A stretch of 64,000 nucleotides of DNA. It comes from an uncultured Vibrio sp. GTDB taxonomy: Bacteria > Pseudomonadota > Gammaproteobacteria > Enterobacterales > Vibrionaceae. This document shows, in pieces, positions 26,659 to 36,690 of the stretch (the stretch's first letter is position 1; each line of letters starts with the position of its first letter). The translations under genes were made by a program, and so were the position numbers. The DNA lies in contig NZ_CANLBV010000002.1 of assembly GCF_947488985.1 (NCBI RefSeq), forward strand, positions 35,564-99,563. The letters run 5' to 3'. Below the pieces are notes generated by a model. That model was not told where the DNA came from. It ran no database searches and saw nothing but the letters and a program-made list of their open reading frames with translations.

Positions 26659-27846
26659 ATGCTAATAAATCCATTTGTTGTTTATGCTTTTTCATTTTTT
26701 TTAGTTATTTTGACCTACTCATTAGGTTGGTCATGGCTGCTACCTGAATTATCTACTGGATTATATGTTTTTCTATCTGTTAGCATATTCAATGCAGTTA
26801 TATTGTACTGTATCACAAAAAATAAAACATATGCCTTAAGAGAAACGGAATATCAACCTCCTAACTTTAGTCGTGTTTCTAACTTTGTATTCTTTACATT
26901 ACTAATCTTGCTATTGTTGAATTTTATATATGTAGGTGCTATTCCATTATTTGCCAAATTGTCTGGTTTTAATATAGATTACACTGATTTTGGTATCCCT
27001 GTTGTTTATGTAATATATGCAACTGCAGCAACAGTTTTCTCGACTGTTTTCTTCGATTTTTATTTAGTTACTGGGAAAAGAAAGTACTTGTTATTTGCTT
27101 TTGTTTTAGTTTTTTCGTTTATATTAATATTTAATCGAGGAGCAGTGATAATTTGTTTGGCTCAATTTTTTACGGTTTATTTATTAAGGAGAGGTTTAAG
27201 GCTAAAACAAATAATAATTACTTCAGTAATAGGTTTAGTTATACTTTTTTCTTTCGGTCTAGCTGGTAACTTACGTGAGAATCATGATAATGTTGCTATT
27301 GATAGTGTTACGTCTGATTTTATTTTGACATTGGGAGGGGCCAGTGATGAATTTATATCATCAGCTATACCAAAGGAATTCTTTTGGGGTTATCTTTATA
27401 TAGCAACTCCGTTGGCAAACCTGCAAAATAATATAGATATGAAGAATGACTTTGATCAATACGATTCTGATAGTGTTATCTTCTATGTTTTAAATGAACT
27501 GTTGCCTGATACGATATCTAATCGAATAAATGATATCTATGGTGTAAGTAATGTTGATAATATGCGTATTGCCACTTCATTTACTGTTGGTACGTTATAT
27601 GGCAAAAGCTATATGTATCTTGGTTGGCTTGGGATTATCGTAACTAATATAGTTTTTTTTATAATTTTATTTTTTTCTATACTTGTTACAACAAGACCAT
27701 CATACACAGTCGCACCTTATGCAGTTGTTTGTGTTTTTGCACTATTCGCGATATTTACCAATGTAATTGCTTTTACAGGTATTTCCTTCCAATTATTTTG
27801 GGCTTTTCTCGTAAATTACTTTTTTAGAGTTAGATATAATACATAG
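26659..27846 (+). CDS. wzy: Oligosaccharide repeat-unit polymerase (Wzy)
   Basis: This is a 395-residue protein with about 10-11 hydrophobic segments and a large loop (about 205-290) between them, the normal Wzy plan. NRGAVIICLAQF and GNLRENHDNVAIDS are in the region where the repeat-polymerase family carries its conserved Arg-containing loop. Position between wzx and the glycosyltransferases supports polymerase rather than flippase. Very AT-rich. It would join repeat units at the periplasmic face under Wzc control. Confidence 0.82.
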   Translation: MLINPFVVYAFSFFLVILTYSLGWSWLLPELSTGLYVFLSVSIFNAVILYCITKNKTYALRETEYQPPNFSRVSNFVFFTLLILLLLNFIYVGAIPLFAKLSGFNIDYTDFGIPVVYVIYATAATVFSTVFFDFYLVTGKRKYLLFAFVLVFSFILIFNRGAVIICLAQFFTVYLLRRGLRLKQIIITSVIGLVILFSFGLAGNLRENHDNVAIDSVTSDFILTLGGASDEFISSAIPKEFFWGYLYIATPLANLQNNIDMKNDFDQYDSDSVIFYVLNELLPDTISNRINDIYGVSNVDNMRIATSFTVGTLYGKSYMYLGWLGIIVTNIVFFIILFFSILVTTRPSYTVAPYAVVCVFALFAIFTNVIAFTGISFQLFWAFLVNYFFRVRYNT

Positions 27847-27866
27847 TACTAGAGGTACATATTTTA

Positions 27867-28724
27867 ATGAATAATGATTCTATTTTTGCAGTAATAGTAA
27901 CATACAACCCAGAGGTTGCTAATTTAGAAAAGTTAGTTGGCTCACTTAAAGAAAGTAATGTTAAGTCTGTTATAGTTGATAACGGTAGTTTTTCTCGTTT
28001 CAGTTTACCGTGTGAAACATTATGGATGGAAGATAACCTCGGCATAGCAAAAGCCCAAAACGAAGGAATTAAATATTGTACTATTCATAATGCTGAGTAC
28101 ATTATTTTCTTTGATCAGGACTCAACAATTCCTGACTCTAATTTTATTAATCAGTTGACCCAACCCCTGATAAATGGGGATGCTAATATTACAGCGCCAA
28201 TATTTGTAGATAAAGATAGAGGTTTTACTTATCCAATCGTAGAGATATTTGATAACGGTTGTAGGAAAAAACATTTCCCCTTAGAGACGCAATCGCCTTT
28301 TTGGGTAAATAATGTGATTTCATCTGGAACGACAGTTACCACTAAAGTTATGGAGCAAGTCGGAGGAATGAATGAAGATTTCTTTATTGATTATGTTGAT
28401 ACAGAGTGGTGTCTTCGTGCATATAACTTAGGACACAAAATTCTTGTAGTTCCACAGGCAAAAATGTTTCATTCAATAGGGGATAAGTCTCTTAAATTAT
28501 GGAAGTTTTATGTACCTAAGCATAGTGCGTTTAGGCGTTATTATAGACTAAGAAATTCTTTCTTTTTGTTTAGATTGAGTCATGTTCCCAAAATAATGGC
28601 TCTTAGAGAGATTGTTTTTTCTATCGTTCATCAAAGTATTTTAATCGCAGCATCTCCGAATGAAAGGAAAGGATATGTTAAGTCGCTAATCAGAGGTGTT
28701 AAAGATGGGATTAAGCGAAGGTAA
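27867..28724 (+). CDS. GT2 glycosyltransferase, probably rhamnosyltransferase
   Basis: This 285-residue GT-A enzyme has FAVIVTYNPEVANLEKLV at the N-terminus, NLGIAKAQNEGI and IIFFDQDSTIP. The DQDS metal-binding motif is typical of bacterial rhamnosyltransferases. IDYVDTEWCLRAYNLGHKI is the catalytic-region acidic motif. With a complete rml set upstream, L-rhamnose is the likely donor sugar. It begins 20 bases after wzy. Confidence 0.85.
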   Translation: MNNDSIFAVIVTYNPEVANLEKLVGSLKESNVKSVIVDNGSFSRFSLPCETLWMEDNLGIAKAQNEGIKYCTIHNAEYIIFFDQDSTIPDSNFINQLTQPLINGDANITAPIFVDKDRGFTYPIVEIFDNGCRKKHFPLETQSPFWVNNVISSGTTVTTKVMEQVGGMNEDFFIDYVDTEWCLRAYNLGHKILVVPQAKMFHSIGDKSLKLWKFYVPKHSAFRRYYRLRNSFFLFRLSHVPKIMALREIVFSIVHQSILIAASPNERKGYVKSLIRGVKDGIKRR

Positions 28725-28943
28725 GTTGAGATAATGCAATGTTTTAATATTCATGTTAAATTTTAAAATGTGTCTAGGTAGAATGCTTGCTATGTGAACT
28801 TTTGAAAGAAGCATATTTAAAATTCTTGGGTTTACTGGTGAGCTTTAGTCGTAGGTTAGTATTTCCTTAGAGCTTTATAGGCTTATAGGTACAATCAAAG
28901 CAGATGACATTTTGATTAATTAAAAGTAAGCAAGGTTATTTTA

Positions 28944-29726
28944 ATGTCGATTTATATTGCCGTGGTATCTCATGGACACTCAAATTTAATCAATGAACTA
29001 GGGTGTTTGGATAAATTGGTTAGAGACTTTAATATTATAGTAAAAAGTAATTTAGTAAACGATGATTTCCATCAACTAGCACAAGAAAGAAATTTCCATT
29101 GGATTAACAATAGAAGTCTTTACGGTTGTGGTTTTGGTGAAAACAATAATATTATTTTTGATTACTGTAAAAAAGAGCTAAACATGAAAGATGGTGATTA
29201 CTTTGTTGTGCTTAACCCAGATGTAGTCATTGACTCAGATACAATCATCAATTTAGTTAAGGCTATGAGTCGTGGTAACATTAACTTATCTTCAATTAAT
29301 TTGTACAAAGACTTTGATAATTTGATATATGACAATTCAATACGAAGGTTTCCATCCTTAAATCAGTTTGTTAAATCTTTCCTAGGATTTGGTAATAGCT
29401 CGATAATTGATAGAGATCAATTATCGAAAACAACTCAGGTTGATTGGGCTGCTGGTTCATTCCTTACCTTTAAGGTTGGTCACTATTCAAAGTTAAGTGG
29501 TTTTGATGAGAGATATTTCATGTATTGTGAAGATATTGATATTTGTTATCGTAGCTATTTAATGGGTGATAAACTAACTTATTTTCCTGAGTTTAAGGCG
29601 TGTCATTTAGCTAAGCACGCAAATAGGAAGTTGCTTTCTATGCACTTTTATTGGCATGTAAAAAGTGCAATGCGTTTCTTGCTTACTAAAGCAGGAATGA
29701 CTAAGCCCAAATCTAGTTTAATTTAG
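28944..29726 (+). CDS. GT2 glycosyltransferase
   Basis: This is a 260-residue GT2 protein of the WbbL/rhamnosyltransferase branch. YFVVLNPDVVIDSDTI carries the DxD-like metal site, AAGSFLTFKVGHYSKLSGFDERYFMYCEDIDICYR is the acceptor/catalytic segment. Slightly short N-terminally compared with full-length relatives (about 290). A 219-base gap without features separates it from the previous transferase. It is the last gene of the AT-rich block before IS-derived DNA. Confidence 0.83.
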   Translation: MSIYIAVVSHGHSNLINELGCLDKLVRDFNIIVKSNLVNDDFHQLAQERNFHWINNRSLYGCGFGENNNIIFDYCKKELNMKDGDYFVVLNPDVVIDSDTIINLVKAMSRGNINLSSINLYKDFDNLIYDNSIRRFPSLNQFVKSFLGFGNSSIIDRDQLSKTTQVDWAAGSFLTFKVGHYSKLSGFDERYFMYCEDIDICYRSYLMGDKLTYFPEFKACHLAKHANRKLLSMHFYWHVKSAMRFLLTKAGMTKPKSSLI

Positions 29727-30026
29727 ACTGAATCAAGCAGGTGCCTGGATTTGAACGTAAGCGATTAATTAACCATACACACTAAGTTACCTCTACGTTT
29801 GACATAGGGGAAAATGCAGGACACCCATGTATTTGACAGGTTTCAAATCACCGACTACCCCAGGGCAAGATCATGAAAACCCCTTATGGAATAAGGGGTG
29901 ACGAGTAGTCATATTTTCACTAATTAGATACTAAAGTCACAATAATCTCAATACATCTAAGATCGATTTGATGATCAGATTTAGGTGTGATCATATACTG
30001 TTTTTAACAGTAGATATTTAGCCATA
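29727..30026. mobile_element. Left part of an ISAs1-type insertion sequence remnant
   Basis: CAGGACACCCATGTATTTG at 29816-29834 looks like an ISAs1-family terminal repeat, and the transposase remnant begins at 30027. The region also has ACCCCTTAT/ATAAGGGGT (29879-29899) nested inside GACTAC...GTAGTC arms, a large hairpin. A similar end sequence recurs near 31877-31910, suggesting that IS-derived DNA also reached the far side of wecA. Confidence 0.5.
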
Positions 30027-30266
30027 ATGAATGGATTAAGCCTTTTGGACCATATTTTAGTTATTCGAGACCTTCGCCAAGCTTGGAAAATAGAGCACAC
30101 GCTAACCGACATTATCTTCTTAACAACTGCTGGTGCTGAAGGTTGGGAAGATTTTGGTGAAGATAATTTGCAATGGCTTAGACAATATGGTGATTTCAAA
30201 CTGGGCATACCAGTACACGACACCAGTGCCCGAGTTATCAATCTTATTTCCGCTAAGCAGTTATAA
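30027..30266 (+). pseudogene. Truncated ISAs1-family transposase (N-terminal 70 residues)
   Basis: The 79-codon reading frame shows the N-terminal domain of ISAs1/H-repeat transposases: [38 protein letters not shown] and [12 protein letters not shown] complete transposase is about 370 residues. After HDT(S)ARV the similarity stops and the frame ends in unrelated residues. H-repeat-type elements are frequent in O-antigen and capsule loci, where they are thought to help gene exchange. Confidence 0.85.
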
Positions 30267-30624
30267 GACTTTTAGCTTTAAACCTGCTTACTGAAGAAAC
30301 TAGCTTCAAAGCAGGGATGAAAAGAAAGCAGAAAAAAGCGAACCGTAGCAACAGTTACCTTTCGTAAGTCCTTGCAGGACAAGGGGCTTCGTAATCTTGC
30401 TCTGGACGTTTTGGCTGTGGAAGCATCGATGGATACATCGAGGCGACAAATTACTGTTATCAAAACGTCTATCTCAAAAGCAACAAAGCCGAAATGGATA
30501 AAACAGCCTCTGAAAAGGTGTAGTGCATCCAAACTTGATGAATCGCGATGGCAGTTTTTTATTGCCTTCGCTTCATCGTTTTACTTAATTACCTTTATCT
30601 AATACTCCCAAAGAGCTTAAATCA
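30267..30624. other. 358-base gap before wecA, no gene supported
   Basis: I find no transposase continuation in any frame here. There is an imperfect hairpin at about 30536-30580 (GATGAATCGCGATGGCA with TGCCTTCGCTTCATC) followed by TTTTAC, possibly a terminator ahead of wecA. A 76-codon open frame at 30372-30602 has no recognisable motif. Confidence 0.4.
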
Positions 30625-31701
30625 ATGTCTCTGTTTGATTACCTTATCGAACTCTCTATGTTCTTCTTTCTTTCCCTTGCGGTGTTGTATTGTATGCGTA
30701 AAGTCGGCTATGCCATTGGCTTAGTGGATAAACCGAATGCCAGAAAGCATCATGAGGGGGTGGTTCCTCTGGTCGGCGGCATATCGCTTTGTATTACCTT
30801 GTTGTACTTCTTTTACCTGAATTCGGCCGAGCTCAATAACGCAGGGGTGATAGGGTCATGCTTAGCGGTTCTGGTATTGATTGGTGTGGCAGATGACCGC
30901 TTCGATATCAGCTTTAAATTGCGCATGGGCGTGCAAGCTGTCTTAACGCTGATCGTGATGCATTATACCGGGCTAACGCTTTCTCATGTGGGTAATGCGT
31001 TTGGGTTTGGTGTTTGGGACTTTCCGGTTGTTATCGACTATGTGGTGACCATATTTGCTGTGATCGGTGCCATTAACGCCTTTAACATGGTGGATGGTAT
31101 TGATGGGCTCTTGGGTGGGTTAAGCATCGTGGTTTTTACCTCGTTAGGCGTGGTGTTCTATACCCATGGGCTTGAGTTTTATACCTTCTTTATGGCCGTG
31201 ATGGTGGTTATCTTACTGCCCTTTGTGCTGTTTAATTTAGGGTATTTTGGCAAACTGCGTAAAGTGTTTATGGGGGATGCCGGTAGCATGATGATCGGCT
31301 TTCTTGTGATCTGGATTTTAATCCGAGGAACACAGCCTGAACACGGCCAATATACGATTCGTCCGGTGACGGCGTTGTGGTTAATTGCGGTGCCTTTGAT
31401 TGATATGATGGCCATTATGATCCGTCGTATTCGTAAAGGGCATTCTCCGTTCCAACCGGACCGAGAGCATTTCCATCACATTATGCAACGCATTGGTTTT
31501 ACACCACGTGAATCCCTCGTTGTGATTTGTTCGGTACAGTTGATTTATTCTACCCTGGGTTTATTAGGTGAATACTTCCAAGTGCCAGAATACATTATGT
31601 TCTACACCATTACGCTGTGCTTCTTGTTCCACACTTACGCCATGACACACTCTTTTAAAATGGCGAAAATAGTAAGAAACTGGAAGAAGCTAGAAAGCTA
31701 G
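30625..31701 (+). CDS. wecA: Undecaprenyl-phosphate GlcNAc-1-phosphate transferase (WecA)
   Basis: This is a 358-residue polytopic PNPT-family enzyme with about 11 membrane helices. Motifs are ARKHHEGVVPLVGG, VADDRFD (Asp-Asp), NAFNMVDGIDGLLGG, GDAGSMMIGF and the cytoplasmic HSPFQPDREHFHHIMQR. It starts O-antigen or ECA-like units by adding GlcNAc-1-P to undecaprenyl phosphate. The stop codon TAG lies in an 8-bp tandem array and a strong terminator follows at 31791. Confidence 0.94.
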   Translation: MSLFDYLIELSMFFFLSLAVLYCMRKVGYAIGLVDKPNARKHHEGVVPLVGGISLCITLLYFFYLNSAELNNAGVIGSCLAVLVLIGVADDRFDISFKLRMGVQAVLTLIVMHYTGLTLSHVGNAFGFGVWDFPVVIDYVVTIFAVIGAINAFNMVDGIDGLLGGLSIVVFTSLGVVFYTHGLEFYTFFMAVMVVILLPFVLFNLGYFGKLRKVFMGDAGSMMIGFLVIWILIRGTQPEHGQYTIRPVTALWLIAVPLIDMMAIMIRRIRKGHSPFQPDREHFHHIMQRIGFTPRESLVVICSVQLIYSTLGLLGEYFQVPEYIMFYTITLCFLFHTYAMTHSFKMAKIVRNWKKLES

Positions 31702-31711
31702 AAAGCTAGAA
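31688..31711 (+). repeat. 8-bp tandem array (AGCTAGAA)3 across the wecA stop codon
   Basis: Three perfect AGCTAGAA octamers; the wecA TAG stop is inside the second. Degenerate AGCGAGAA copies follow to about 31735. Confidence 0.9.
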
Positions 31712-31790
31712 TTTAGAAGCGAGAAAGCGAGAAACAAGACCAGCGAGTCGTTCGGTAAAATGGCGTAGCGCAAAATACGCTCAATTTAGA

Positions 31791-31827
31791 AAGGGCCCAA
31801 CCTCACTGTGAGGTTGGGCCCTTTTTT
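31791..31827 (+). terminator. Strong intrinsic terminator after wecA
   Basis: A perfect 15-bp stem (AAGGGCCCAACCTCA with TGAGGTTGGGCCCTT) has a 3-base loop, followed by a T-run. It ends the polysaccharide operon before ugd. Confidence 0.93.
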
Positions 31828-31942
31828 GTTTATCTTGTGAGTTCAGGTTTCAGCTTTTGAAAGGAAAGTGAAAGTATAGGGCACTCATGTATTGGCATGT
31901 ATTTGACTGCCACTTTAAATCTCAAGCTTTGCTGGATTATTT

Positions 31943-32078
31943 AGCTCTAGTGACAGCTTGTTTAGCTCGTGATGCCTTGTTTTGGTTCGTGAGAGCTTGT
32001 TTAGCTCGTGACGCCCTGTTTTGGTTCGTAACAGCTTGTTTTAGCTCATGACAGCCAGTTTTAGCTCATAACAGCTTT
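31943..32078. repeat. Degenerate ~20-bp tandem array between wecA and ugd
   Basis: About seven units of the type AGCTCGTGACAGCTTGTTTT can be aligned, alternating between AGCTC and GGTTC beginnings. It occupies most of the 31702-32195 gap, which also has an IS-end-like stretch at 31877-31910 (GGGCACTCATGTATTGGC and CATGTATTTGAC). Confidence 0.85.
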
Positions 32079-32195
32079 AATCAATGGTTTCCTGGTTCTC
32101 TTTGTGTAAAATGAGGGAAGAAGCAGGGTTTACTTTTTGAACATTTAAAACTAATTACTCTTTAACTAATGACTCTCTAACTCGTTGGCTTAACT

Positions 32196-33362
32196 ATGAA
32201 AATTGCTATTGCTGGAACAGGCTATGTTGGTCTGTCTAATGCGATGCTGCTTGCTCAGCATCATGAAGTCGTTGCGGTTGATATCGTCGCTGAAAAAGTA
32301 GAGATGCTGAATAACCAGCAGTCGCCGATTGTGGACACCGAAATCAGCGATTTTCTGACCAATAAGTCGCTGAACTTCACTGCAACACTCGATAAAGAGT
32401 TCGCCTATCAAGACGCTGATTATGTCGTTATTGCCACGCCAACGGACTACGATGTAGAAACCAACTACTTTAATACTTCTTCAGTAGAAGCCGTTATTAA
32501 AGAGGTGATGGCGATCAACCCCAATGCGGTGATGGTGATCAAGTCGACCGTCCCTGTGGGCTATACCGCACGTATTAAAGACGAGTTGGGCTGTGAAAAT
32601 CTGTTGTTCTCACCAGAGTTCCTGCGTGAAGGTCGCGCGCTGTACGACAACCTGCACCCATCACGTATTATCGTTGGTGAGAAAAGTGAGCGTGCTAAAG
32701 TGTTTGCCCATCTTCTTGTTGAAGGCGCAATGAAACAAGATATTGAAGTCTTGTTTACCGATTCAACCGAAGCGGAAGCGGTTAAGCTGTTTTCGAATAC
32801 TTACCTAGCAATGCGCGTGGCCTACTTTAATGAGCTCGACTCTTACGCGGAATCTCATGGTTTAGATGCGCGTCAAATCATTGAAGGTGTTGGCTTAGAC
32901 CCACGTATCGGTTCGCACTATAATAACCCGTCATTTGGTTACGGTGGCTACTGCTTACCAAAAGATACCAAGCAACTGCGAGCAAACTACGCGGATGTGC
33001 CTAACAGCATCATCGGCGCGATTGTTGAGGCTAATACTACCCGCAAAGACTTCGTGGCTGATTCGATCATCAAGCGTAACCCACAACGCGTGGGTATTTA
33101 TCGTTTGATCATGAAATCAGGTTCCGACAATTTCCGAGCCTCGTCCATCCAAGGCATCATGAAGCGCTTGAAAGCCAAAGGCATTGAAGTCGTCGTGTAT
33201 GAGCCAGTGTTAGAAGAAACAGAGTTCTTCCACTCACCAGTGATCAAAGATCTGGCCAAGTTTAAAGATATGTCAGATGTGATTGTGTCTAACCGTATGG
33301 TGGAAGAGCTGCAAGATGTCGTAGATAAGGTCTATACCCGAGATTTATTTGGTTCGGATTAA
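32196..33362 (+). CDS. ugd: UDP-glucose 6-dehydrogenase
   Basis: This is a 388-residue NAD-dependent enzyme oxidising UDP-glucose to UDP-glucuronate for capsule or LPS. N-terminal Rossmann [35 protein letters not shown] with the catalytic Glu, [17 protein letters not shown] and the catalytic cysteine in [15 protein letters not shown] are all present. Length matches the short bacterial Ugd class. It stands alone between repeat-rich gaps. Confidence 0.95.
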   Translation: MKIAIAGTGYVGLSNAMLLAQHHEVVAVDIVAEKVEMLNNQQSPIVDTEISDFLTNKSLNFTATLDKEFAYQDADYVVIATPTDYDVETNYFNTSSVEAVIKEVMAINPNAVMVIKSTVPVGYTARIKDELGCENLLFSPEFLREGRALYDNLHPSRIIVGEKSERAKVFAHLLVEGAMKQDIEVLFTDSTEAEAVKLFSNTYLAMRVAYFNELDSYAESHGLDARQIIEGVGLDPRIGSHYNNPSFGYGGYCLPKDTKQLRANYADVPNSIIGAIVEANTTRKDFVADSIIKRNPQRVGIYRLIMKSGSDNFRASSIQGIMKRLKAKGIEVVVYEPVLEETEFFHSPVIKDLAKFKDMSDVIVSNRMVEELQDVVDKVYTRDLFGSD

Positions 33363-33371
33363 CGGAATAAT

Positions 33372-33509
33372 ATGAACGCCGGTGAGTTCAAGCACGTCAC
33401 AGGCATTGATTTTGTGATTTTGAGTACAGGCCTGACTTTGAATGCAGGTATAGATTCTGAATACCAAGCGCCAGTGAACCCTGAATCCACCTTCAAACTG
33501 TCGATTTAA
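33372..33509 (+). CDS. Possible small ORF (45 codons) after ugd
   Basis: An ATG ten bases after the ugd stop opens 45 codons (MNAGEFKHVTGIDFVILSTG...). I do not recognise it. The stop falls at the start of a degenerate repeat, and no ribosome site better than GGAATA is present. It could be chance or a repeat-derived remnant. Confidence 0.2.
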   Translation: MNAGEFKHVTGIDFVILSTGLTLNAGIDSEYQAPVNPESTFKLSI

Positions 33510-33570
33510 CGGCTGAAGCGCGCGCCGATTTAACGGTTAAAGCGTGCGCTGATTTTTAAAGTATGCGCCG
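33501..33570. repeat. Degenerate ~26-bp tandem array upstream of the DHH gene
   Basis: Three units (CGATTTAACGGCTGAAGCGC, CGATTTAACGGTTAAAGCGT, TGATTTTTAAAGTATGCGCC type) are adjacent, with GC-rich junctions. Confidence 0.7.
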
Positions 33571-33627
33571 GTTTTGTTGTGGCTGAGCTTGAAAATAAGG
33601 ATATTTGTAACTTGGAGAGCGCAAATA

Positions 33628-34587
33628 ATGCATTACGACGTATTTAATGGGGATGCGGATGGCATCATTGCACTGCTGCAACTGCGATTCGCTGAGCCAA
33701 AGGTTTCCACACTGATTACCGGTGTGAAACGTGATATCAAACTGTTAAAGCAAGTCAATATCGATACTGCCAAATCGGTGACGGCACTGGATATCTCGAT
33801 GGAGAAAAACCGGCCAGAGCTTGAAGCATTGCTTGCCAATAATGTCGCGGTGTTTTATTGCGACCACCATCGCAGTGGCGATATTCCTCAGTCAGATCAC
33901 CTAGATGTACTCATTAATGTCGACGCGGAAGTGTGCACCAGTTTATTGATTAACGAGCGCCTTGGTGGACAATACGCGAAGTGGGCTGTGGCTGCCGCCT
34001 TTGGTGATAACCTGTTTGCTTCCGCAGAAAAACTGGCACAAGAGATTGGCTTGACCGAATCAGAGACCGAGTTCTTAAAAGAGTTGGGGACATTGATTAA
34101 CTATAACGGTTATGGTGCCACGCTCGATGACTTGCACATTGAGCCTGATCAGCTGTATTTACAACTGACGGCCTATGAAGACCCACTGTTGCTATTGGAT
34201 GACGAACATTCGCCATACCATGTACTCAAACAAGGTTACCAGCGTGACCGTAATCATGTGCTGAGCATTGCGCCCATTCACTTGGATAGCCAATGTAAAG
34301 TGTTTGAGCTGCCTTGTGAAGCGTGGGCAAGACGCATTAGTGGCGTGTTTGGCAATGAACTGGCCAACCAAAGCCCAGGGCTGGCACATGCAGTATTCAC
34401 CCTTAACGTAAGCGAGCAAGATTACACGGTTAGCGTACGCGCACCACTGAACCATCGCGTGGGTGCGGATGATATCTGCTCATCATTCGCAACGGGTGGT
34501 GGCCGTAAAGCGGCGGCAGGCATCAATGAACTGGCACTGGCCGATAAGCAGAGGTTTATCGAGGTGTTGAGTGAGTATTGGTGTTGA
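33628..34587 (+). CDS. DHH-family phosphoesterase
   Basis: This is a 319-residue protein from the ATG at 33628 (GGAG 10 bases upstream); a longer frame from 33574 has no ribosome site. FNGDADGIIALLQL holds the first Asp pair, DISMEKN the next, and VFYCDHHRSG the DHH motif. The C-terminal GADDICSSFATGGGRKAAAG resembles the DHHA1 glycine motif. Family members cleave phosphodiesters of small nucleic acids or cyclic dinucleotides; the substrate here is unknown. Confidence 0.82.
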   Translation: MHYDVFNGDADGIIALLQLRFAEPKVSTLITGVKRDIKLLKQVNIDTAKSVTALDISMEKNRPELEALLANNVAVFYCDHHRSGDIPQSDHLDVLINVDAEVCTSLLINERLGGQYAKWAVAAAFGDNLFASAEKLAQEIGLTESETEFLKELGTLINYNGYGATLDDLHIEPDQLYLQLTAYEDPLLLLDDEHSPYHVLKQGYQRDRNHVLSIAPIHLDSQCKVFELPCEAWARRISGVFGNELANQSPGLAHAVFTLNVSEQDYTVSVRAPLNHRVGADDICSSFATGGGRKAAAGINELALADKQRFIEVLSEYWC

Positions 34588-34645
34588 TCTGGGTTTGTGA
34601 CTGTGTGTGATTTCTCAAGTGTTTGTGGAGGGTGCCTTACGTTTA

Positions 34646-34738
34646 AATGAGAGGCTTAAACGTAAAGAGATGAGACGCTTAGATGTAAATAGATGAGAAG
34701 CTTAGTCGTAAATAGATGAAAGACTTAGAAACAAAGTG
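34646..34738. repeat. Degenerate ~23-bp tandem array upstream of gpmI
   Basis: Four units of the type GATGAGAAGCTTAGTCGTAAATA are adjacent in the 285-base gap between the DHH gene and gpmI. The remaining gap carries the AT-rich gpmI promoter region. Confidence 0.8.
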
Positions 34739-34872
34739 ACATTTTTTCACATCCGATCCACCTACCGGCGCGGTTTCTTGATCTTCCACTACAGTTTTGA
34801 CTATAAACTGTAGTAAAATTACGCTAATTTGTTTTTATACCGATTTATTTTGAATTGAACGAGGTCAGTCCT

Positions 34873-36405
34873 ATGTCAGCTAAGAAGCCAATGGCTCTAG
34901 TGATCCTTGACGGTTACGGTTACCGTGAAGACAACCAAGACAACGCTATCGCGAACGCTAATACTCCAGTTTTAGACGGTCTTATTGCTAACCAACCTAA
35001 TACGCTAATCTCGGCTTCTGGCTTAGATGTAGGCCTACCAGACGGTCAAATGGGTAACTCAGAAGTGGGTCACACCAACATCGGTGCGGGTCGCGTGGTA
35101 TACCAAGATCTTACTCGTATCACTAAATCAATCGCAGACGGTGAATTCGGCCAAACTGAAACGCTCGTTAACGCTATCGATAAAGCGGTAAAAGCTGAGA
35201 AAGCGGTTCACATCATGGGCCTTATGTCGCCAGGTGGCGTTCACTCTCACGAAGATCACATCTACGCAGCCGTTGAAATGGCAGCAGAGCGTGGCGCAGA
35301 GAAAATCTACCTACACGCATTCCTAGACGGCCGTGATACGCCGCCACGTAGCGCACAAAACACATTGGCTCGCTTCCAAGAGTTGTTCGCGAAACTGGGT
35401 AAAGGCCGTGTGGCTTCGCTTATTGGTCGCTACTACGCAATGGACCGTGATAACAACTGGGATCGCGTTCAAGAGTCTTACGACCTCCTTACTCAAGCAA
35501 AAGCAGAGTTCACATTCGATACTGCTGTTGCTGGCCTAGAAGCGGCTTACGCTCGTGACGAAAACGATGAGTTCGTGAAAGCGACGGAAATCAAAGCGGA
35601 AGGTGAAGAGTCTGCTGCTATCGTGGATGGCGATGCGGTTATCTTCATGAACTACCGTGCTGACCGTGCTCGTGAAATTACACGTGCATTCGTGCCTGAT
35701 TTCGATGGTTTTGCTCGTAACGTATTCCCAGCGATCGATTTCGTGATGCTGACTCAATACGCTGCAGACATTCCGCTGCTATGTGCATTCCCACCGGCAT
35801 CTCTAGAGAACACTTACGGTGAGTGGCTATCTAAAGCAGGTAAAACTCAGCTACGTATCTCTGAAACAGAGAAGTACGCACACGTTACTTTCTTCTTCAA
35901 CGGCGGTAAAGAAGACGAGTTTGAAGGCGAAGAGCGTCAACTTGTTGCGTCTCCAAAAGTAGCAACGTACGACCTACAGCCAGAAATGAGCGCACCAGAG
36001 CTGACTGAAAAACTGGTTGCAGCAATCAAAGGCGGCAAATACGACGCTATCGTGTGTAACTACCCGAACTGTGACATGGTTGGCCACACTGGCGTTTACG
36101 ATGCAGCGGTTAAGGCAAGTGAAGCGCTAGACGAGTGCATCGGCAAAGTTGTTGAAGCTATCAAAGAAGTGGACGGCCAACTGCTTATCACTGCTGACCA
36201 CGGTAACGCGGAAATGATGGTAAACCCAGAAACGGGTGGCATCCACACGGCACACACTAACCTACCTGTTCCACTTATCTACGTGGGCGGCAAAGACGTT
36301 GAGTTCAAAGAAGGCGGTAAACTGTCTGACTTGGCACCAACGATGCTTTCTCTAACAGGTATGGAAATCCCAGCTGAAATGTCAGGTGACGTTTTAGTTA
36401 AGTAG
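34873..36405 (+). CDS. gpmI: Cofactor-independent 2,3-bisphosphoglycerate-type phosphoglycerate mutase
   Basis: This 510-residue Mn-dependent iPGM interconverts 3- and 2-phosphoglycerate. [10 protein letters not shown] is the first metal motif, [16 protein letters not shown] has the phosphoserine, DGRDTPPRS and [12 protein letters not shown] belong to the substrate site, and [13 protein letters not shown] carries the last metal ligands. The ATG at 34873 is used with GAGG upstream; a TTG at 34855 would add six residues. Codon use is strongly biased as in highly expressed Vibrio genes. Confidence 0.96.
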   Translation: MSAKKPMALVILDGYGYREDNQDNAIANANTPVLDGLIANQPNTLISASGLDVGLPDGQMGNSEVGHTNIGAGRVVYQDLTRITKSIADGEFGQTETLVNAIDKAVKAEKAVHIMGLMSPGGVHSHEDHIYAAVEMAAERGAEKIYLHAFLDGRDTPPRSAQNTLARFQELFAKLGKGRVASLIGRYYAMDRDNNWDRVQESYDLLTQAKAEFTFDTAVAGLEAAYARDENDEFVKATEIKAEGEESAAIVDGDAVIFMNYRADRAREITRAFVPDFDGFARNVFPAIDFVMLTQYAADIPLLCAFPPASLENTYGEWLSKAGKTQLRISETEKYAHVTFFFNGGKEDEFEGEERQLVASPKVATYDLQPEMSAPELTEKLVAAIKGGKYDAIVCNYPNCDMVGHTGVYDAAVKASEALDECIGKVVEAIKEVDGQLLITADHGNAEMMVNPETGGIHTAHTNLPVPLIYVGGKDVEFKEGGKLSDLAPTMLSLTGMEIPAEMSGDVLVK

Positions 36406-36441
36406 TCAGCAGTTAAGTAGTCAGTAGCTAAATGGTTTTTT

Positions 36442-36507
36442 AGCTCAACGGTTCACGTTGAGCTTTAACGATTTTGAAAGCCCGCACTTCAAAGTGCGGG
36501 TTTTTTT
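36442..36507 (+). terminator. Tandem hairpins terminating gpmI
   Basis: The first hairpin is AGCTCAACG / CGTTGAGCT (36442-36464). The second is CCCGCACTT / AAGTGCGGG (36481-36500) followed by seven T, a clear intrinsic terminator. Confidence 0.92.
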
Positions 36508-36528
36508 ATAGAAGTGAGGAACCCACAC

Positions 36529-36690
36529 CGTCATTCCAGAACGGAGGGACGAGGTATCTGGAATCTAAAGCACACTGAAGCAACACTCTAAAAGACAGAT
36601 TCTGAATCACGCTCGTGCCTCGCTGTTCAGAATGACGACTTGAGTAACGTTAATACTCCAAAGCTCTTCGCATCCCGCTACTCGTATCTA
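36529..36690. repeat. Pair of palindromic elements plus TACGAG block, inverse orientation
   Basis: An ATTCCAGA...TCTGGAAT element (36529-36567) is followed by an inverted ATTCTGAA-type element (36592-36640), then CTCCAAAGCTCTTCGCATCCCG and CTACTCGTATCT. The order is the mirror image of 5949-6083. The MATE gene runs into it at its 3' end. Confidence 0.88.

Noticed and set aside
30372..30602. 76-codon plus frame upstream of wecA
   Set aside because: No similarity I can see to the rest of the ISAs1 transposase or to any family.
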